Below are positions 24,472 to 32,576 of a DNA stretch of 34,000 bases, in pieces. Numbering within the stretch: the stretch's first letter is position 1; each line of letters opens with the position of its first letter. A model generated the notes under the pieces. That model was not told where the DNA came from and made no database searches. It saw only the letters and a list, made by a program, of their open reading frames with translations. The DNA is from Candidatus Methanophagales archaeon (GTDB taxonomy: Archaea; Halobacteriota; Syntropharchaeia; Alkanophagales; Methanospirareceae). The stretch covers positions 1-34,000 of the forward strand of contig WSZT01000055.1 of assembly GCA_013139985.1 (NCBI GenBank), given 5' to 3'. The position numbers were made by a program, and so were the translations under genes.

Positions 24472-25203
24472 ATGGGAAAAAGGATAATAGCGCAGCGGAG
24501 AGGGAAGGGTTCTCCCACGTTTAGGGCACCTTCACATCGTTATAAAGCTAATCTCGAACACGTGAGGGTGAAGAAGAATGAGACGGTATCATATAGGATC
24601 GTGGAAATAGTGCATGATCCTGCAAGGAGTGCCCCTATAGCACTTATAAAGCCAAAAGACGAGAACGGGGGGGGAGTTAAGCGTTTTATAGTTATACCAG
24701 AGGGTCTTGGCGTAGGTGACGAGGTATGTTACGGAGAATCAGCCGAGATAAAAGCAGGCAATACAATGCCACTTCGGAACATCCCAGAAGGACTCATGAT
24801 TTGCAATTTAGAGTTAAGATCAAATGACGGTGGTAAGATCGCACGGTCTTCAGGTGATTGTGCAACGTTGTTATCACATGAGCATGAGACAGGAAGATCA
24901 CAGGTATTATTACCAAGTGGAAAGAAGAAATGGCTATTATCAGACTGTTTTGCAACTATAGGTGTAGTTGCAGGTGGTGGACGTACCGAAAAGCCTTTTG
25001 TAAAAGCAGGAAAGAAATATCATAAGATGAAGGCACGAGCAGCAAAATATCCGATAGTGCGAGGAGTAGCTATGAATCCCGTTGACCATCCTTTTGGTGG
25101 TGGCGCGCATCAGCACGTTGGTAAGCCTAAAACAGTCGCCAGGGGTGCACCACCGGGAAGGAAAGTTGGGAACATAGCGGCAAAACGAAGCGGAAGGAGG
25201 TGA
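24472..25203 (+). CDS. rpl2: 50S ribosomal protein uL2
   Basis: uL2 binds 23S rRNA near the peptidyl-transferase centre and bridges the two subunits. The 243-residue protein has the archaeal start MGKRIIAQRRGKGSPTFRAP and the conserved loop VRGVAMNPVDHPFGGG followed by AHQHVGKP, with the key histidine. Length is standard. Confidence 0.97.
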   Translation: MGKRIIAQRRGKGSPTFRAPSHRYKANLEHVRVKKNETVSYRIVEIVHDPARSAPIALIKPKDENGGGVKRFIVIPEGLGVGDEVCYGESAEIKAGNTMPLRNIPEGLMICNLELRSNDGGKIARSSGDCATLLSHEHETGRSQVLLPSGKKKWLLSDCFATIGVVAGGGRTEKPFVKAGKKYHKMKARAAKYPIVRGVAMNPVDHPFGGGAHQHVGKPKTVARGAPPGRKVGNIAAKRSGRR

Positions 25204-25207
25204 TCTG

Positions 25208-25624
25208 ATGGCAAAGAAGAAATCTAAAACAACATTGAAGAAGAAGGAAGAAGAATTCATATATAGAGGGTATACGATGGCAAAGTTAAAGAAGATGAAA
25301 CTTGACGAGTTGGTTAAACTTTTATGTGCAAAACAGCGAAGGAAAATAAAGCGGACTTTGCGACCTGAAGAAGAGAAACTGCTGGAGGTAGTTAGTTCCG
25401 GGAAAGATGATATAAGGACACATCTAAGAGATGCTATCGTTTTGCCAAGTATGATGGGGAAGAAGATAGGGATACACAATGGAAAAGGCTTTGAATATGT
25501 GGAGATAAAGCCAGAGATGATAGGGCACTATTTGGGTGAGTTTGCATTGACACGAAAGAGAGTATCACATGGAGCTGCGGGAGTAGGAGCGACAAAGTCT
25601 TCAAAGTATGTGCCGCTGAAATAA
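25208..25624 (+). CDS. rps19: 30S ribosomal protein uS19
   Basis: uS19 is in the head of the small subunit and contacts the A-site tRNA region. The 138-residue protein has a lysine-rich N-terminal extension, FIYRGYT, the conserved RDAIVLPSMMGKKIGIHNGK and IGHYLGEFALTR. The start follows a perfect ribosome-binding site (aggaggtgatctg), four bases after uL2. Confidence 0.97.
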   Translation: MAKKKSKTTLKKKEEEFIYRGYTMAKLKKMKLDELVKLLCAKQRRKIKRTLRPEEEKLLEVVSSGKDDIRTHLRDAIVLPSMMGKKIGIHNGKGFEYVEIKPEMIGHYLGEFALTRKRVSHGAAGVGATKSSKYVPLK

Positions 25625-25629
25625 GTGAA

Positions 25630-26100
25630 ATGGGACGGGTAAAATATTGCACGGAAAACGTAATTGATCCGGAGACGACAGCTAGGGCTATGGCTTATGA
25701 ACTCCATATATCGCCTAAGCATGCGCATGAGGTGTGCAGAGCGATAAAGGGTAAGAAAGTGGGGGCTGCAGAGACGTACCTGGAGGATGTGCTTGGAATG
25801 AAGGTGGCAGTCCCATTCAAGCGATATAAGAAGAAAGTTGGGCATCGTAAGGGGCTAAATAAATGGTATGCAGGGAGATATCCTGTGAGGGCAACCGCGG
25901 CGATATTAAAATTGCTACGAGATGCAAAGGGCAGTGCTGAGTACAAAGGGCTTGACCTTGATCTAATGCGTATATGGCATGTGGCCACGAAGAAGGGTCG
26001 CACCATTCATGGAATAATGCCACGTGCTTTTGGTCGTGCTACGCCCAAGAATACTGAGACAGTCACTGTTGAGATAGTGCTAAAGGAAGTGGGAGGTTAG
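25630..26100 (+). CDS. rpl22: 50S ribosomal protein uL22
   Basis: uL22 spans the large subunit and its loop forms part of the exit tunnel. The 156-residue protein has ARAMAYELHISPKHAHEVCRAI, GLNKWYAGRYPVRATAAIL and the C-terminal RTIHGIMPRAFGRATPKN. This is typical of archaeal L22. Its stop is followed by a second in-frame TAG. Confidence 0.97.
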   Translation: MGRVKYCTENVIDPETTARAMAYELHISPKHAHEVCRAIKGKKVGAAETYLEDVLGMKVAVPFKRYKKKVGHRKGLNKWYAGRYPVRATAAILKLLRDAKGSAEYKGLDLDLMRIWHVATKKGRTIHGIMPRAFGRATPKNTETVTVEIVLKEVGG

Positions 26101-26109
26101 TAGAAGAAA

Positions 26110-26826
26110 GTGATAGAGAAGTTATTTGTGGAGGAAGGGATAAAGAAAGTTCGGATGGATGAATATTTCCAGAAAGAGTTAGAAAGAGCGGGTTATGGGG
26201 GTATGGATATAAAAAGGACCCCTATGGGCACGCAGATAACGGTCCATGTTGAGAAGCCGGGAATGATAATAGGGAAGAATGGTAAGCGAATAAAAAAGGT
26301 GACTGACGAAATAACCAAGAAACAAGAGCTGGATAATCCACAAATAGATGTTCAACCTATAGCAGCGCCTGAGCTAAGTGCGCAATTGATGTCTAATAGA
26401 CTTGCAAAGCTAATAGAGCGGGGTTGGCATTTCAGAAGGGCTGGGCGGTCAACTCTGCAACGTATAATGGGTGCAGGAGCACTTGGCTGTGAGATCACCA
26501 TGTCTGGAAAGCTTAGAGGACCGCGTGGCCGCGTGGAGAAGATGGTAGAAGGCTACATAAAACACTGTGGTTCAGTAGCTGAGGAAATAGTGGACAAGGG
26601 GTATTCCATAGCGCAGAAAAAGACTGGCGTTATAGGTGTCGTGGTTTGGATAGTAGCGCCCGATGCGAATATACCCGATTCTTTTCGCATGAATGTTGTA
26701 AAAGAGGCGGGTGTGGAAAAAGCAAAAGTTGAAGACGTAAAAGCTGAAGAAGTAAAGGTTGAAGAGGTAAAAGCGGAAGAAGCGGAATTAAAAGTTGAAG
26801 GAGCGGAAGAGAAAGAGGAAGAATGA
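26110..26826 (+). CDS. rps3: 30S ribosomal protein uS3
   Basis: uS3 forms part of the mRNA entry site. The 238-residue product uses a GTG start (MIEKLFVEEGIKK), downstream of ggaggtt. It has a KH domain with the GMIIGKNGKRIKK loop and the GRSTLQRIMGAGALGCEI and GKLRGPRGR blocks. After about residue 200 it ends in a lysine/glutamate-rich tail of repeated V-K-x-E-E units (KVEDVKAEEVKVEEVKAEE), longer and more repetitive than in many relatives. It overlaps uL29 by four bases. Confidence 0.96.
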   Translation: MIEKLFVEEGIKKVRMDEYFQKELERAGYGGMDIKRTPMGTQITVHVEKPGMIIGKNGKRIKKVTDEITKKQELDNPQIDVQPIAAPELSAQLMSNRLAKLIERGWHFRRAGRSTLQRIMGAGALGCEITMSGKLRGPRGRVEKMVEGYIKHCGSVAEEIVDKGYSIAQKKTGVIGVVVWIVAPDANIPDSFRMNVVKEAGVEKAKVEDVKAEEVKVEEVKAEEAELKVEGAEEKEEE

Positions 26827-27035
26827 GTATATTTAGGATGGAAGAGATAAGAAAGATGGGCGAACAGGAGCGGCAGGGGGAATTGGAGAGTTTGATGAAG
26901 GATTTGTTACATGAACGAGGGATAATAGCCACAGGTGGAGCGCCTGATAATCCTGGTAGGATAGGGGAGATAAGAAAGGCAATAGCGAGGATAAAAACAG
27001 TTCGAGGAGAAAAGGGAAGAGAAGAAGAGAAATGA
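26823..27035 (+). CDS. rpl29: 50S ribosomal protein uL29
   Basis: uL29 is a small two-helix protein near the tunnel exit. The 70-residue product has the family layout: FRMEEIRKMGEQERQGELESL, then an internal loop with GGAPDNPGRIGEIRKAIARI and a basic end. It overlaps both uS3 and the following aIF1 gene by four bases (ATGA), indicating tight translational coupling. Confidence 0.94.
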   Translation: MSIFRMEEIRKMGEQERQGELESLMKDLLHERGIIATGGAPDNPGRIGEIRKAIARIKTVRGEKGREEEK

Positions 27036-27334
27036 GCATGGAGGTTTGTCCTAAATGTGGATTGCCAAAAGACTTATGCATATGCAAGGAGATCGCGAAG
27101 GAGCAGCAAGTAGTAAAAGTATTTACAGTGAGGAGGAAATTCGGTAAATATGCTACGGTAATAGAGGGAATGAATGGAAAAGAAGTGGACTTGAAAGCGC
27201 TGTCGAAGGAGTTGAAGTCAATATGTGCGTGTGGAGGCACGGTAAAAACGGGCTGCATTGAATTACAGGGTGACCAGAAAGAATTGGTAAAGAAGACGCT
27301 GCGCGAGATGGGCTATACGCTAGGGCATAAATGA
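27032..27334 (+). CDS. translation initiation factor aIF1 (SUI1)
   Basis: aIF1 binds the small subunit and enforces start-codon selection. The 100-residue protein has a cysteine-rich N-terminus (VCPKCGLPKDLCICKE) that can bind zinc, then the SUI1 fold with RRKFGKYATVIEGM, LKSICACGGTVK and GDQKELVKKTL. The position between L29 and Rpp29 is the conserved archaeal order. Confidence 0.96.
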   Translation: MSMEVCPKCGLPKDLCICKEIAKEQQVVKVFTVRRKFGKYATVIEGMNGKEVDLKALSKELKSICACGGTVKTGCIELQGDQKELVKKTLREMGYTLGHK

Positions 27335-27340
27335 TAAAAC

Positions 27341-27610
27341 ATGAACATAAATCCGCATAATATATTGCAGCACGAGCTGATAGGATTGAAAGCAGAAATT
27401 GGGGCTAGTACGAATAATAACATGGTGGGGCTCTGTGGGCTGGTAGTTGACGAGACGCGGAATATGCTGGTTATAGAGGCGGAGCGAAGGAATGAGAAGA
27501 GGATAGCAAAAGCTGGAAACACATTCATTTTTGAGTTGGGCGGCGGAGTACGAGTGCAAGTAAAAGGTAATCGGCTCGTTTCAAGGCCAGAAGATAGGAT
27601 AAAGAAGTGA
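27341..27610 (+). CDS. rnp1: ribonuclease P protein subunit Rpp29 (Pop4)
   Basis: Rpp29 is a protein partner of the RNase P RNA, which cuts the 5' leader from pre-tRNAs. The 89-residue protein has the Sm-like barrel segments ILQHELIGLKAEI, MVGLCGLVVDETRNMLVIE and FIFELGGGVRVQVKGNRL. It lies seven bases after aIF1 and is normal in length for the archaeal subunit. Confidence 0.94.
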   Translation: MNINPHNILQHELIGLKAEIGASTNNNMVGLCGLVVDETRNMLVIEAERRNEKRIAKAGNTFIFELGGGVRVQVKGNRLVSRPEDRIKK

Positions 27611-27655
27611 ACTTAGTTTAGTATGCAAGATTATATAATATGAGGTAATATCAAA

Positions 27656-27979
27656 ATGCGAAACATAGGAATAGAGGTCAAGAATCCCGATAAGGAATGT
27701 GAAGATGTCGATTGTCCATTTCACGGCAAGTTGCCAGTAAGAGGACAGATTTTAGAAGGCATGGTGATAAGTGATAAAGCACAGAAGACCGTTGTCGTTT
27801 TGAGGACAAACCTCAAAAAGATAAGGAAATATGAGCGGTTTGAACCTCGGAGGTCTAAGATTTCTGCACATAATCCACCCTGTATAAATGCAAAAGTAGG
27901 GGATGTGGTGAAGATAGCGGAATGCAGACCACTGAGTAAGACGAAAAGTTTTGTGGTGGTAGAAAAGCGAGCATCATGA
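27656..27979 (+). CDS. rps17: 30S ribosomal protein uS17
   Basis: uS17 is an early-binding small-subunit protein with an OB fold. The 107-residue archaeal form has the N-terminal [19 protein letters not shown], then [36 protein letters not shown] and [22 protein letters not shown]. The 45-bp gap before it contains ttatataat and a tgaggta ribosome-binding site. The AT patch could be an internal promoter, but the spacing is too short to be sure. Confidence 0.96.
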   Translation: MRNIGIEVKNPDKECEDVDCPFHGKLPVRGQILEGMVISDKAQKTVVVLRTNLKKIRKYERFEPRRSKISAHNPPCINAKVGDVVKIAECRPLSKTKSFVVVEKRAS

Positions 27980-28063
27980 TCCACGCAGGTAGCAGAACTT
28001 TTTTGGGGATAGTTGACTGAGCGTGACACGTCAAGAATTTGGTCATAAAAAATCTAACATTTT

Positions 28064-28072
28064 TTTATATTT
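28064..28072 (+). promoter_or_regulatory. TATA-like box before uL14
   Basis: The element tttatattt lies about 34 bp before the uL14 ATG, inside a 122-bp gap where the ribosomal operon is otherwise tightly packed. It suggests separate transcription of rpl14. Confidence 0.5.
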
Positions 28073-28101
28073 AACGCTAAAAGACATATTTAGGTAGTAG
28101 T

Positions 28102-28500
28102 ATGAAGGGAATAAAAGCAAAGATAACAAAGGCATTGCCTACTGGTGCACGTTTAGACTGCGTGGATAATACTGGTGCGAAGGTGTTGCAGATAATAGCA
28201 GTAAAAGGATACCGTGGCGTGAAGAACAGATACCCGAAGGCGGGAATTGGTGACGTGGTGATTGTATCAGTGAAAAAGGGGAGACCGGAAATAAAGAAGC
28301 AGATAGTGAGGGCGGTGATAGTGCGGCAGCGAAAGGAATTTCGGCGGCCTTCTGGGATGCGAGTGAAGTTTGAGGATAATGCTGCGGTTATTGTAGATGA
28401 GAAAGGTATGCCAACGGGTTCAGAGATAAGGGGGCCAGTTGCGCGGGAAGCGGTGGAGCGGTTCGCGAAGCTAGCCTCGGCTGCAACGATAATCGTTTAA
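28102..28500 (+). CDS. rpl14: 50S ribosomal protein uL14
   Basis: uL14 lies at the subunit interface. The 132-residue protein has [53 protein letters not shown] and [24 protein letters not shown], all standard. It is the last ribosomal protein gene here. L24, S4e, L5, S14 and the rest of the usual downstream block are absent and a tRNA follows immediately. Confidence 0.97.
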   Translation: MKGIKAKITKALPTGARLDCVDNTGAKVLQIIAVKGYRGVKNRYPKAGIGDVVIVSVKKGRPEIKKQIVRAVIVRQRKEFRRPSGMRVKFEDNAAVIVDEKGMPTGSEIRGPVAREAVERFAKLASAATIIV

Positions 28501-28509
28501 TCCGGCAAA

Positions 28510-28592
28510 GCGGAGGTTACCGAGTGGCCAAAGGAGGCAGACTCAAGATCTGCTCCCGTAGGGGTTCGCAGGTTCGAATCCTGCCCTCCGCA
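28510..28592 (+). tRNA. tRNA-Leu (anticodon CAA)
   Basis: The acceptor stem GCGGAGG pairs perfectly with CCTCCGC. The anticodon stem GCAGA/TCTGC encloses CTCAAGA, giving CAA. There is a class II long variable arm (tcccgtaggggttc), and the T arm is GCAGGTTCGAATCCTGC. The discriminator is A, CCA is not encoded and there is no intron. It lies 9 bp after rpl14. Confidence 0.96.
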
Positions 28593-28605
28593 TGCAGAAG
28601 CGAAA

Positions 28606-29181
28606 ATGCCAACGGAAGAAGAGGGAGAAGAGGGACTAAAACTCGCAAGAGCTGCGATAGTGGAACAATTGAGTAAGAACCGCAAAATACAAGCGCCGGA
28701 TAACGTACCCGTTAGTTTTGAAGAAAAGCGTGGCGTTTTTGTCACGTTGAATAAGCATGAAAATCTAAGAGGCTGTATAGGCTATCCTTATCCAATATTT
28801 AAGTTAAAAGATGCGATTATTGATGCCGCGATATCAGCAGCGCTCAACGATCCTCGATTCCCACCGGTTGCACTGGATGAGTTCAAGGATGTGACGATCG
28901 AGCTCACGATACTCACTACGCCACAGGTGTTAAAAGTGGAGCCAAAGAAATTGCCAGAGCAAATAGAGATAGGTAGACATGGTCTGATTGTAAAAAGAAG
29001 TGTGTATCAAGGGCTTTTACTGCCTCAAGTAGCTACTGAAAATAAATGGTCTGTGGAGGAGTTTTTATGTCAGACATGCTGGAAAGCGGGCTTGCCACAG
29101 GATGCTTGGTTACTGAAGGATACAGAGGTCAGCACATTTGAGGGACAGATATTCAAGGAGAAAAATGATAAAGATAGATAG
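28606..29181 (+). CDS. AMMECR1-domain protein
   Basis: AMMECR1 proteins are conserved from archaea to humans. Bacterial and archaeal members are often linked with MEMO-like and radical SAM proteins, but their reaction is not established. The 191-residue protein has the signature LRGCIGY (residues 54-60), ISAALNDPRFPPV, EIGRHGLIV, GLLLPQVA and WSVEEFLCQTCWKAGLP. It starts 13 bp after tRNA-Leu and overlaps the ferredoxin gene by 17 bp. Neither MEMO nor the radical SAM partner is adjacent. Confidence 0.93.
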   Translation: MPTEEEGEEGLKLARAAIVEQLSKNRKIQAPDNVPVSFEEKRGVFVTLNKHENLRGCIGYPYPIFKLKDAIIDAAISAALNDPRFPPVALDEFKDVTIELTILTTPQVLKVEPKKLPEQIEIGRHGLIVKRSVYQGLLLPQVATENKWSVEEFLCQTCWKAGLPQDAWLLKDTEVSTFEGQIFKEKNDKDR

Positions 29182-29350
29182 ATACAGATGTGGGTATTGC
29201 GGTGCGTGTGTCACAGTATGTCCCACAGGGGCGATAGATTTGATGGGGTTGTGGATAGAGATAAAGGATGAAGAATGCAACAACTGCAAAGCTTGTGTTA
29301 ATCTCTGCCCGGTAGGTGCATTGGAGATGGAACTGAGGTCAGATAAATAA
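29165..29350 (+). CDS. 2[4Fe-4S] ferredoxin
   Basis: This 61-residue protein carries two complete CxxCxxCxxxCP motifs (CGYCGACVTVCP and CNNCKACVNLCP), so it should bind two [4Fe-4S] clusters and carry electrons. I start at ATG 29165, which has aaggag seven bases upstream. The longer start at 29138 in the track has no such site. It begins within the end of the AMMECR1 gene. Comparable small ferredoxins often accompany geranylgeranyl reductase genes, but no such gene follows here. Confidence 0.93.
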   Translation: MIKIDRYRCGYCGACVTVCPTGAIDLMGLWIEIKDEECNNCKACVNLCPVGALEMELRSDK

Positions 29351-29422
29351 CGCTTGGATCGCTATAGTAGAGGAAGACATTAAGTATTTACGTACGGGAA
29401 ATAGGAGAAGGTAAACGCAGGT

Positions 29423-30724
29423 ATGAGCGAGAATGATGCTACTGGTGCAATTACAGATAATATAATCCTAGTAGGAACAGGGCACATATTAGAAAAGAGC
29501 GTGAAGGAAGTAGAAGCGGTAATAGATCGAGAAAATCCAGACGTAGTCGCTGTTGAATTATGTGAAGCACGCTACAAATCATTGAAAGGCGAAGTCGAAA
29601 ATTTTTCTGTTAAGGATACGTTAAGCACAAGCAGTCCTTTTTTAATACTCACTCATTGGCTGCTTGCATACGTGCAGAGGAAAATGGGCGATGAGTTAGG
29701 AATTGAGCCCGGTGCAGATATGATGGCGGCAATAGGGAAAGCCGAGGAGAAAGGTTGTAAAATCGCATTAATTGACCGACCGATACAAATAACGATGCAG
29801 CGATTCTGGAAGCAGATGAAGTTTTTTGAGAAGTTAAAAATGGTTTTTTCTATGCTATTTGCAATCACCAATATAAGAGGCGAGGGAAAAGGAGGAGCGG
29901 GTAAGGAAGGTGCCCAAAAGCTACAAATTGGTGGTATGACTGTGGGTGACGGTATAGATCTGGATAGAATAACAGATGAAGACGTGGTAACGCAATTGAT
30001 GGAAGAACTAAGAGAGTTTTCGCCGGGCGCTGCAACAGCACTATTAGACGAAAGGGATGCGTATATCGCGGGAAGTCTGTTGGAGCTCCAACATCATAGC
30101 TTGACCAACAATTTAGAGCAACTGAAAACAGTTGCGGTAGTAGGTGCAGGGCATGTAGCAGGAATAAAGAATCTTCTACGCCATCCGGAGTTAATACCAC
30201 CGAAGGAGGAGTTATGCGCACTACCTAAGAAGCGGTTTGGCATAAAGCATTTGTTAGGACTAGGGATAGGCGTAGCGCTAGTGGTTGTCTTTATAGCAGC
30301 ATTTTACTCCGGTATTTCTTGGGATGTTCTTCTTAGTGCGTTTCTTTATTGGGTAGTGATAAATGGCGTTTTCGCTGCGATAGGCGCGGTGATAGCAAGA
30401 GGACACCCGCTATCGGTACTCACCGCATTTTCCGTTGCCTGGCTTACCTCTTTGAACCCGCTTTTAGCTGCGGGTTGGTTTGCCGGATTGGTAGAGGCTT
30501 ATGTGAGGAAGCCAACAGCAGAAGACTTAAAAGGTATGATGAATGTGGACTCATTACGAGAATTGGCGAATAACAAGCTGTTTAAAGTCATTCTTGTAGC
30601 TGCGCTGGTAAATCTAGGTAGCATAGTAGGCACGTTTGTTGGTGCTTATGTCGTCTGGCGGGTGCTGGGTATAAGTATGGCAGATGTATGGACAGGCATG
30701 AGAATCGCTATTTTTGGGCAGTAG
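29423..30724 (+). CDS. TraB/PrgY-family membrane protein
   Basis: The 433-residue protein belongs to the TraB/PrgY family, related to TIKI-type metalloproteases and to bacterial pheromone-shutdown proteins. The likely active-site features are GTGH (residues 18-21), VELCEARY (44-51), LIDRPIQITMQR (about 117-127) and a second GAGH (241-244). The C-terminal half, from about residue 275, has four to five membrane-spanning helices, placing it in the cell membrane with a soluble N-terminal domain. The role in archaea is unknown. It lies 12 bp before srp19. Confidence 0.9.
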   Translation: MSENDATGAITDNIILVGTGHILEKSVKEVEAVIDRENPDVVAVELCEARYKSLKGEVENFSVKDTLSTSSPFLILTHWLLAYVQRKMGDELGIEPGADMMAAIGKAEEKGCKIALIDRPIQITMQRFWKQMKFFEKLKMVFSMLFAITNIRGEGKGGAGKEGAQKLQIGGMTVGDGIDLDRITDEDVVTQLMEELREFSPGAATALLDERDAYIAGSLLELQHHSLTNNLEQLKTVAVVGAGHVAGIKNLLRHPELIPPKEELCALPKKRFGIKHLLGLGIGVALVVVFIAAFYSGISWDVLLSAFLYWVVINGVFAAIGAVIARGHPLSVLTAFSVAWLTSLNPLLAAGWFAGLVEAYVRKPTAEDLKGMMNVDSLRELANNKLFKVILVAALVNLGSIVGTFVGAYVVWRVLGISMADVWTGMRIAIFGQ

Positions 30725-30736
30725 AGATATGTAAAA

Positions 30737-31036
30737 ATGAGAGAAAAGATGGTTATCTGGCCTGCTTATTTAGCTGCGGGTAGGACGAGAAAGGAAGGTC
30801 GAAAAGTATCGCGAAGAAATGCGGTGAAATCACCCAAAGTGGAAGAGATAGAGAAGGTTGCAAGATTGCTCAAGTTGGAGCCTGAGGTGGAGACAGAGAA
30901 AGCATATCCAAAGACGCAATGGGAAAAGAGTGGGCGAGTATTAGTGGCTAAGGGTGATCGAAAAGGAGTGATTATGGCCAATATTGCAATTGACATAAGA
31001 GCGATGCGCGAGAAGACAAAGGCCGCAAAGCACTAA
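30737..31036 (+). CDS. srp19: signal recognition particle subunit SRP19
   Basis: SRP19 binds the tips of helices 6 and 8 of 7S RNA and allows SRP54 to join. The 99-residue protein has the family start VIWPAYLAAGRTRKEGRKVSRR, then the helical part with KVARLLKLEPEV and a basic C-terminus. It is likely cotranscribed with the TraB-family gene. Confidence 0.95.
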   Translation: MREKMVIWPAYLAAGRTRKEGRKVSRRNAVKSPKVEEIEKVARLLKLEPEVETEKAYPKTQWEKSGRVLVAKGDRKGVIMANIAIDIRAMREKTKAAKH

Positions 31037-31086
31037 TATATGGTGGTATTATATAAAGAATTAAACAAGAAGAGAAAGAGAGGGGA

Positions 31087-31160
31087 GGGGCAGTAGGGTA
31101 GCCAGGTTATCCTCGTGGCTTTGGGAGCCATGGACCCCAGTTCGAATCTGGGCTGCCCCA
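31087..31160 (+). tRNA. tRNA-Pro (anticodon TGG)
   Basis: The acceptor stem GGGGCAG pairs with CTGCCCC. The anticodon arm GTGGC/GCCAT encloses TTTGGGA, giving TGG, and the T arm is CCCAGTTCGAATCTGGG. The discriminator is A, there is no encoded CCA and no intron. Confidence 0.95.
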
Positions 31161-31181
31161 TAAAATAAAATAAAATAAAAT
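31161..31181. repeat. (TAAAA)4 tandem pentanucleotide repeat
   Basis: Four perfect taaaa units follow tRNA-Pro directly. A second pentanucleotide array, (aaagt)3, lies at 31711-31725 after the next gene. Confidence 0.8.
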
Positions 31182-31212
31182 TGAACTAATTAATAAAACG
31201 AGGGCATGACAA

Positions 31213-31710
31213 ATGAAGGGCAAGATCGTAATAGGAATCGCATTAATTGTCGTATTGGTAGCTATTATCGCTTTCAGCGCATTATCGCACAATATAAGAA
31301 CGCCTGGCCTAGAAGTAGTGGCTATTAACGTCTTAGACCCTGGACCTTCTCTATTAGATAGCCGATACATAGCAATTGATCTCGGTGAATCAGTTACTCT
31401 TGACGTCAAGGTCATGAATAAAGGTGACAATATCACGCAGCGGGACGCTTATACTGTCAGTATTGATGTGATATATCCCGATAAAGGTGCAGGATACTGG
31501 CTATTACCTACCGAACAATTAATACGGGCAGACCTTGGCCCCGGAGGAAAATCAAGTCATACTTTCACGCTGAAGAATAGAAAAGAGGTCCCTTTTAGTG
31601 GTAAATTTAAAGTCATGGCATTTATTAAATCTGTAGATACAGGTAAAGAAATCGCTCGTAGCGATAAGGTGACTATTGAAATAGCGTATCCAAGATACAA
31701 TAATTCATAA
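31213..31710 (+). CDS. membrane-anchored extracellular protein, family not recognised
   Basis: I do not recognise this 165-residue protein. An N-terminal hydrophobic helix (residues 5-24, IVIGIALIVVLVAIIAFSAL) acts as a membrane anchor or uncleaved signal. The remaining ~135 residues look like one beta-sandwich. VTLDVKVMNKGDNITQRDAYTV and the later GPGGKSSHTFTLKNRKEV resemble CARDB/Ig-like domains that follow an alternating-strand pattern with a conserved 'N-x-G' turn. No cysteines or catalytic motifs are seen. It sits between tRNA-Pro and a PAC2 gene and is flanked by short 5-nt tandem repeats on both sides. Confidence 0.8.
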   Translation: MKGKIVIGIALIVVLVAIIAFSALSHNIRTPGLEVVAINVLDPGPSLLDSRYIAIDLGESVTLDVKVMNKGDNITQRDAYTVSIDVIYPDKGAGYWLLPTEQLIRADLGPGGKSSHTFTLKNRKEVPFSGKFKVMAFIKSVDTGKEIARSDKVTIEIAYPRYNNS

Positions 31711-31725
31711 AGTAAAGTAAAGTAA
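31711..31725. repeat. (AAAGT)3 tandem repeat
   Basis: Three aaagt units begin right after the stop codon of the preceding gene. Such arrays are prone to slippage. Confidence 0.7.
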
Positions 31726-31785
31726 CGGAATCAATAAAGACATACAAACATATACATATACAAAAGGAATTAATGTGAAAATATT

Positions 31786-32559
31786 ATGGGCATAACAAAA
31801 AAAGTTTGGGTGACGTACTGCGATAAGAGTAAGACAACGCTGAAGGCACCGATAGCGATAGTAGGTTCATCTGGGTTAAGGTCGGTTGGCAAAATTGCAG
31901 TGGATGTGCTGATAGAGAAATTGCAACCACGGCTATTTGCGGAACTCTATTCATACGGTTTCCCGGGCGTTTATTACGGGCCTTCTTATGTTGGTGCTCC
32001 TAGCAACGCGGGTACAATAAGGGCGAAAGGCAATTTAGTAGAACTACCAAAAGTGGAATTTTATCTGCTTGAAGCGGAAAAGATCCTAATAATACGCGGT
32101 TATCAGGCTTATGACTCTCTTAACCAATATCTGGTCGCAGAAACAGTTACGGATTTATTCAAGCAGTTTCACGTAAAAAAGGTGTTTTCGCTCGGTGCAC
32201 AGGTAATAGAAGAAGGGATAAGATGCTGTGCAACCGACCAGGAGTTATTGGAAGAGATGTCCAAACACGAAATAGAGAGAACGAATGTGGAGCTATTTAT
32301 TGGCTTTTCCGGACTTGTAGTTGCAATAGGGGAAGAGAAAGGGCTAAAAGGGATATGTCTATTCGCAAGCACGACACAGAACATGACAGATGCAGAAGAG
32401 CCCGATTATTATGCGGCAAAGGAACTAGTGGATAAATTAGGGGCAATATTGGGAATTAGCGTTGATACCGCAGATTTAGAGGGACGCGGGCACAAGGGGG
32501 ATGAACTGGCGGAAGAGGAAGAAGAAGAAGAAAGCGAATATCTGAGTGGATACGCGTGA
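31786..32559 (+). CDS. PAC2-family (proteasome assembly chaperone-like) protein
   Basis: PAC2-family proteins (COG1938) share a fold with eukaryotic proteasome-assembly chaperones. In archaea their substrate is not settled. The 257-residue protein has the start IAIVGSSGLRSVGKIAVDVLIEKL, then YSYGFPGVYYGPSYVG, IIRGYQAYDSLNQYLVAETVTDLF, SLGAQV and VELFIGFSGLVVAIGEEKGLKGICLFAST. It ends in an acidic run (ELAEEEEEEESE). It lies 17 bp before elp3, so the two may be cotranscribed. Confidence 0.88.
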   Translation: MGITKKVWVTYCDKSKTTLKAPIAIVGSSGLRSVGKIAVDVLIEKLQPRLFAELYSYGFPGVYYGPSYVGAPSNAGTIRAKGNLVELPKVEFYLLEAEKILIIRGYQAYDSLNQYLVAETVTDLFKQFHVKKVFSLGAQVIEEGIRCCATDQELLEEMSKHEIERTNVELFIGFSGLVVAIGEEKGLKGICLFASTTQNMTDAEEPDYYAAKELVDKLGAILGISVDTADLEGRGHKGDELAEEEEEEESEYLSGYA

Positions 32560-32576
32560 AACATGAATAATGTAAA

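Noticed and set aside
29138-29164. Longer ferredoxin start in the ORF track
   Set aside because: ATG 29165 has a clear aaggag site and gives the usual length, while the extra residues are unlike the family.
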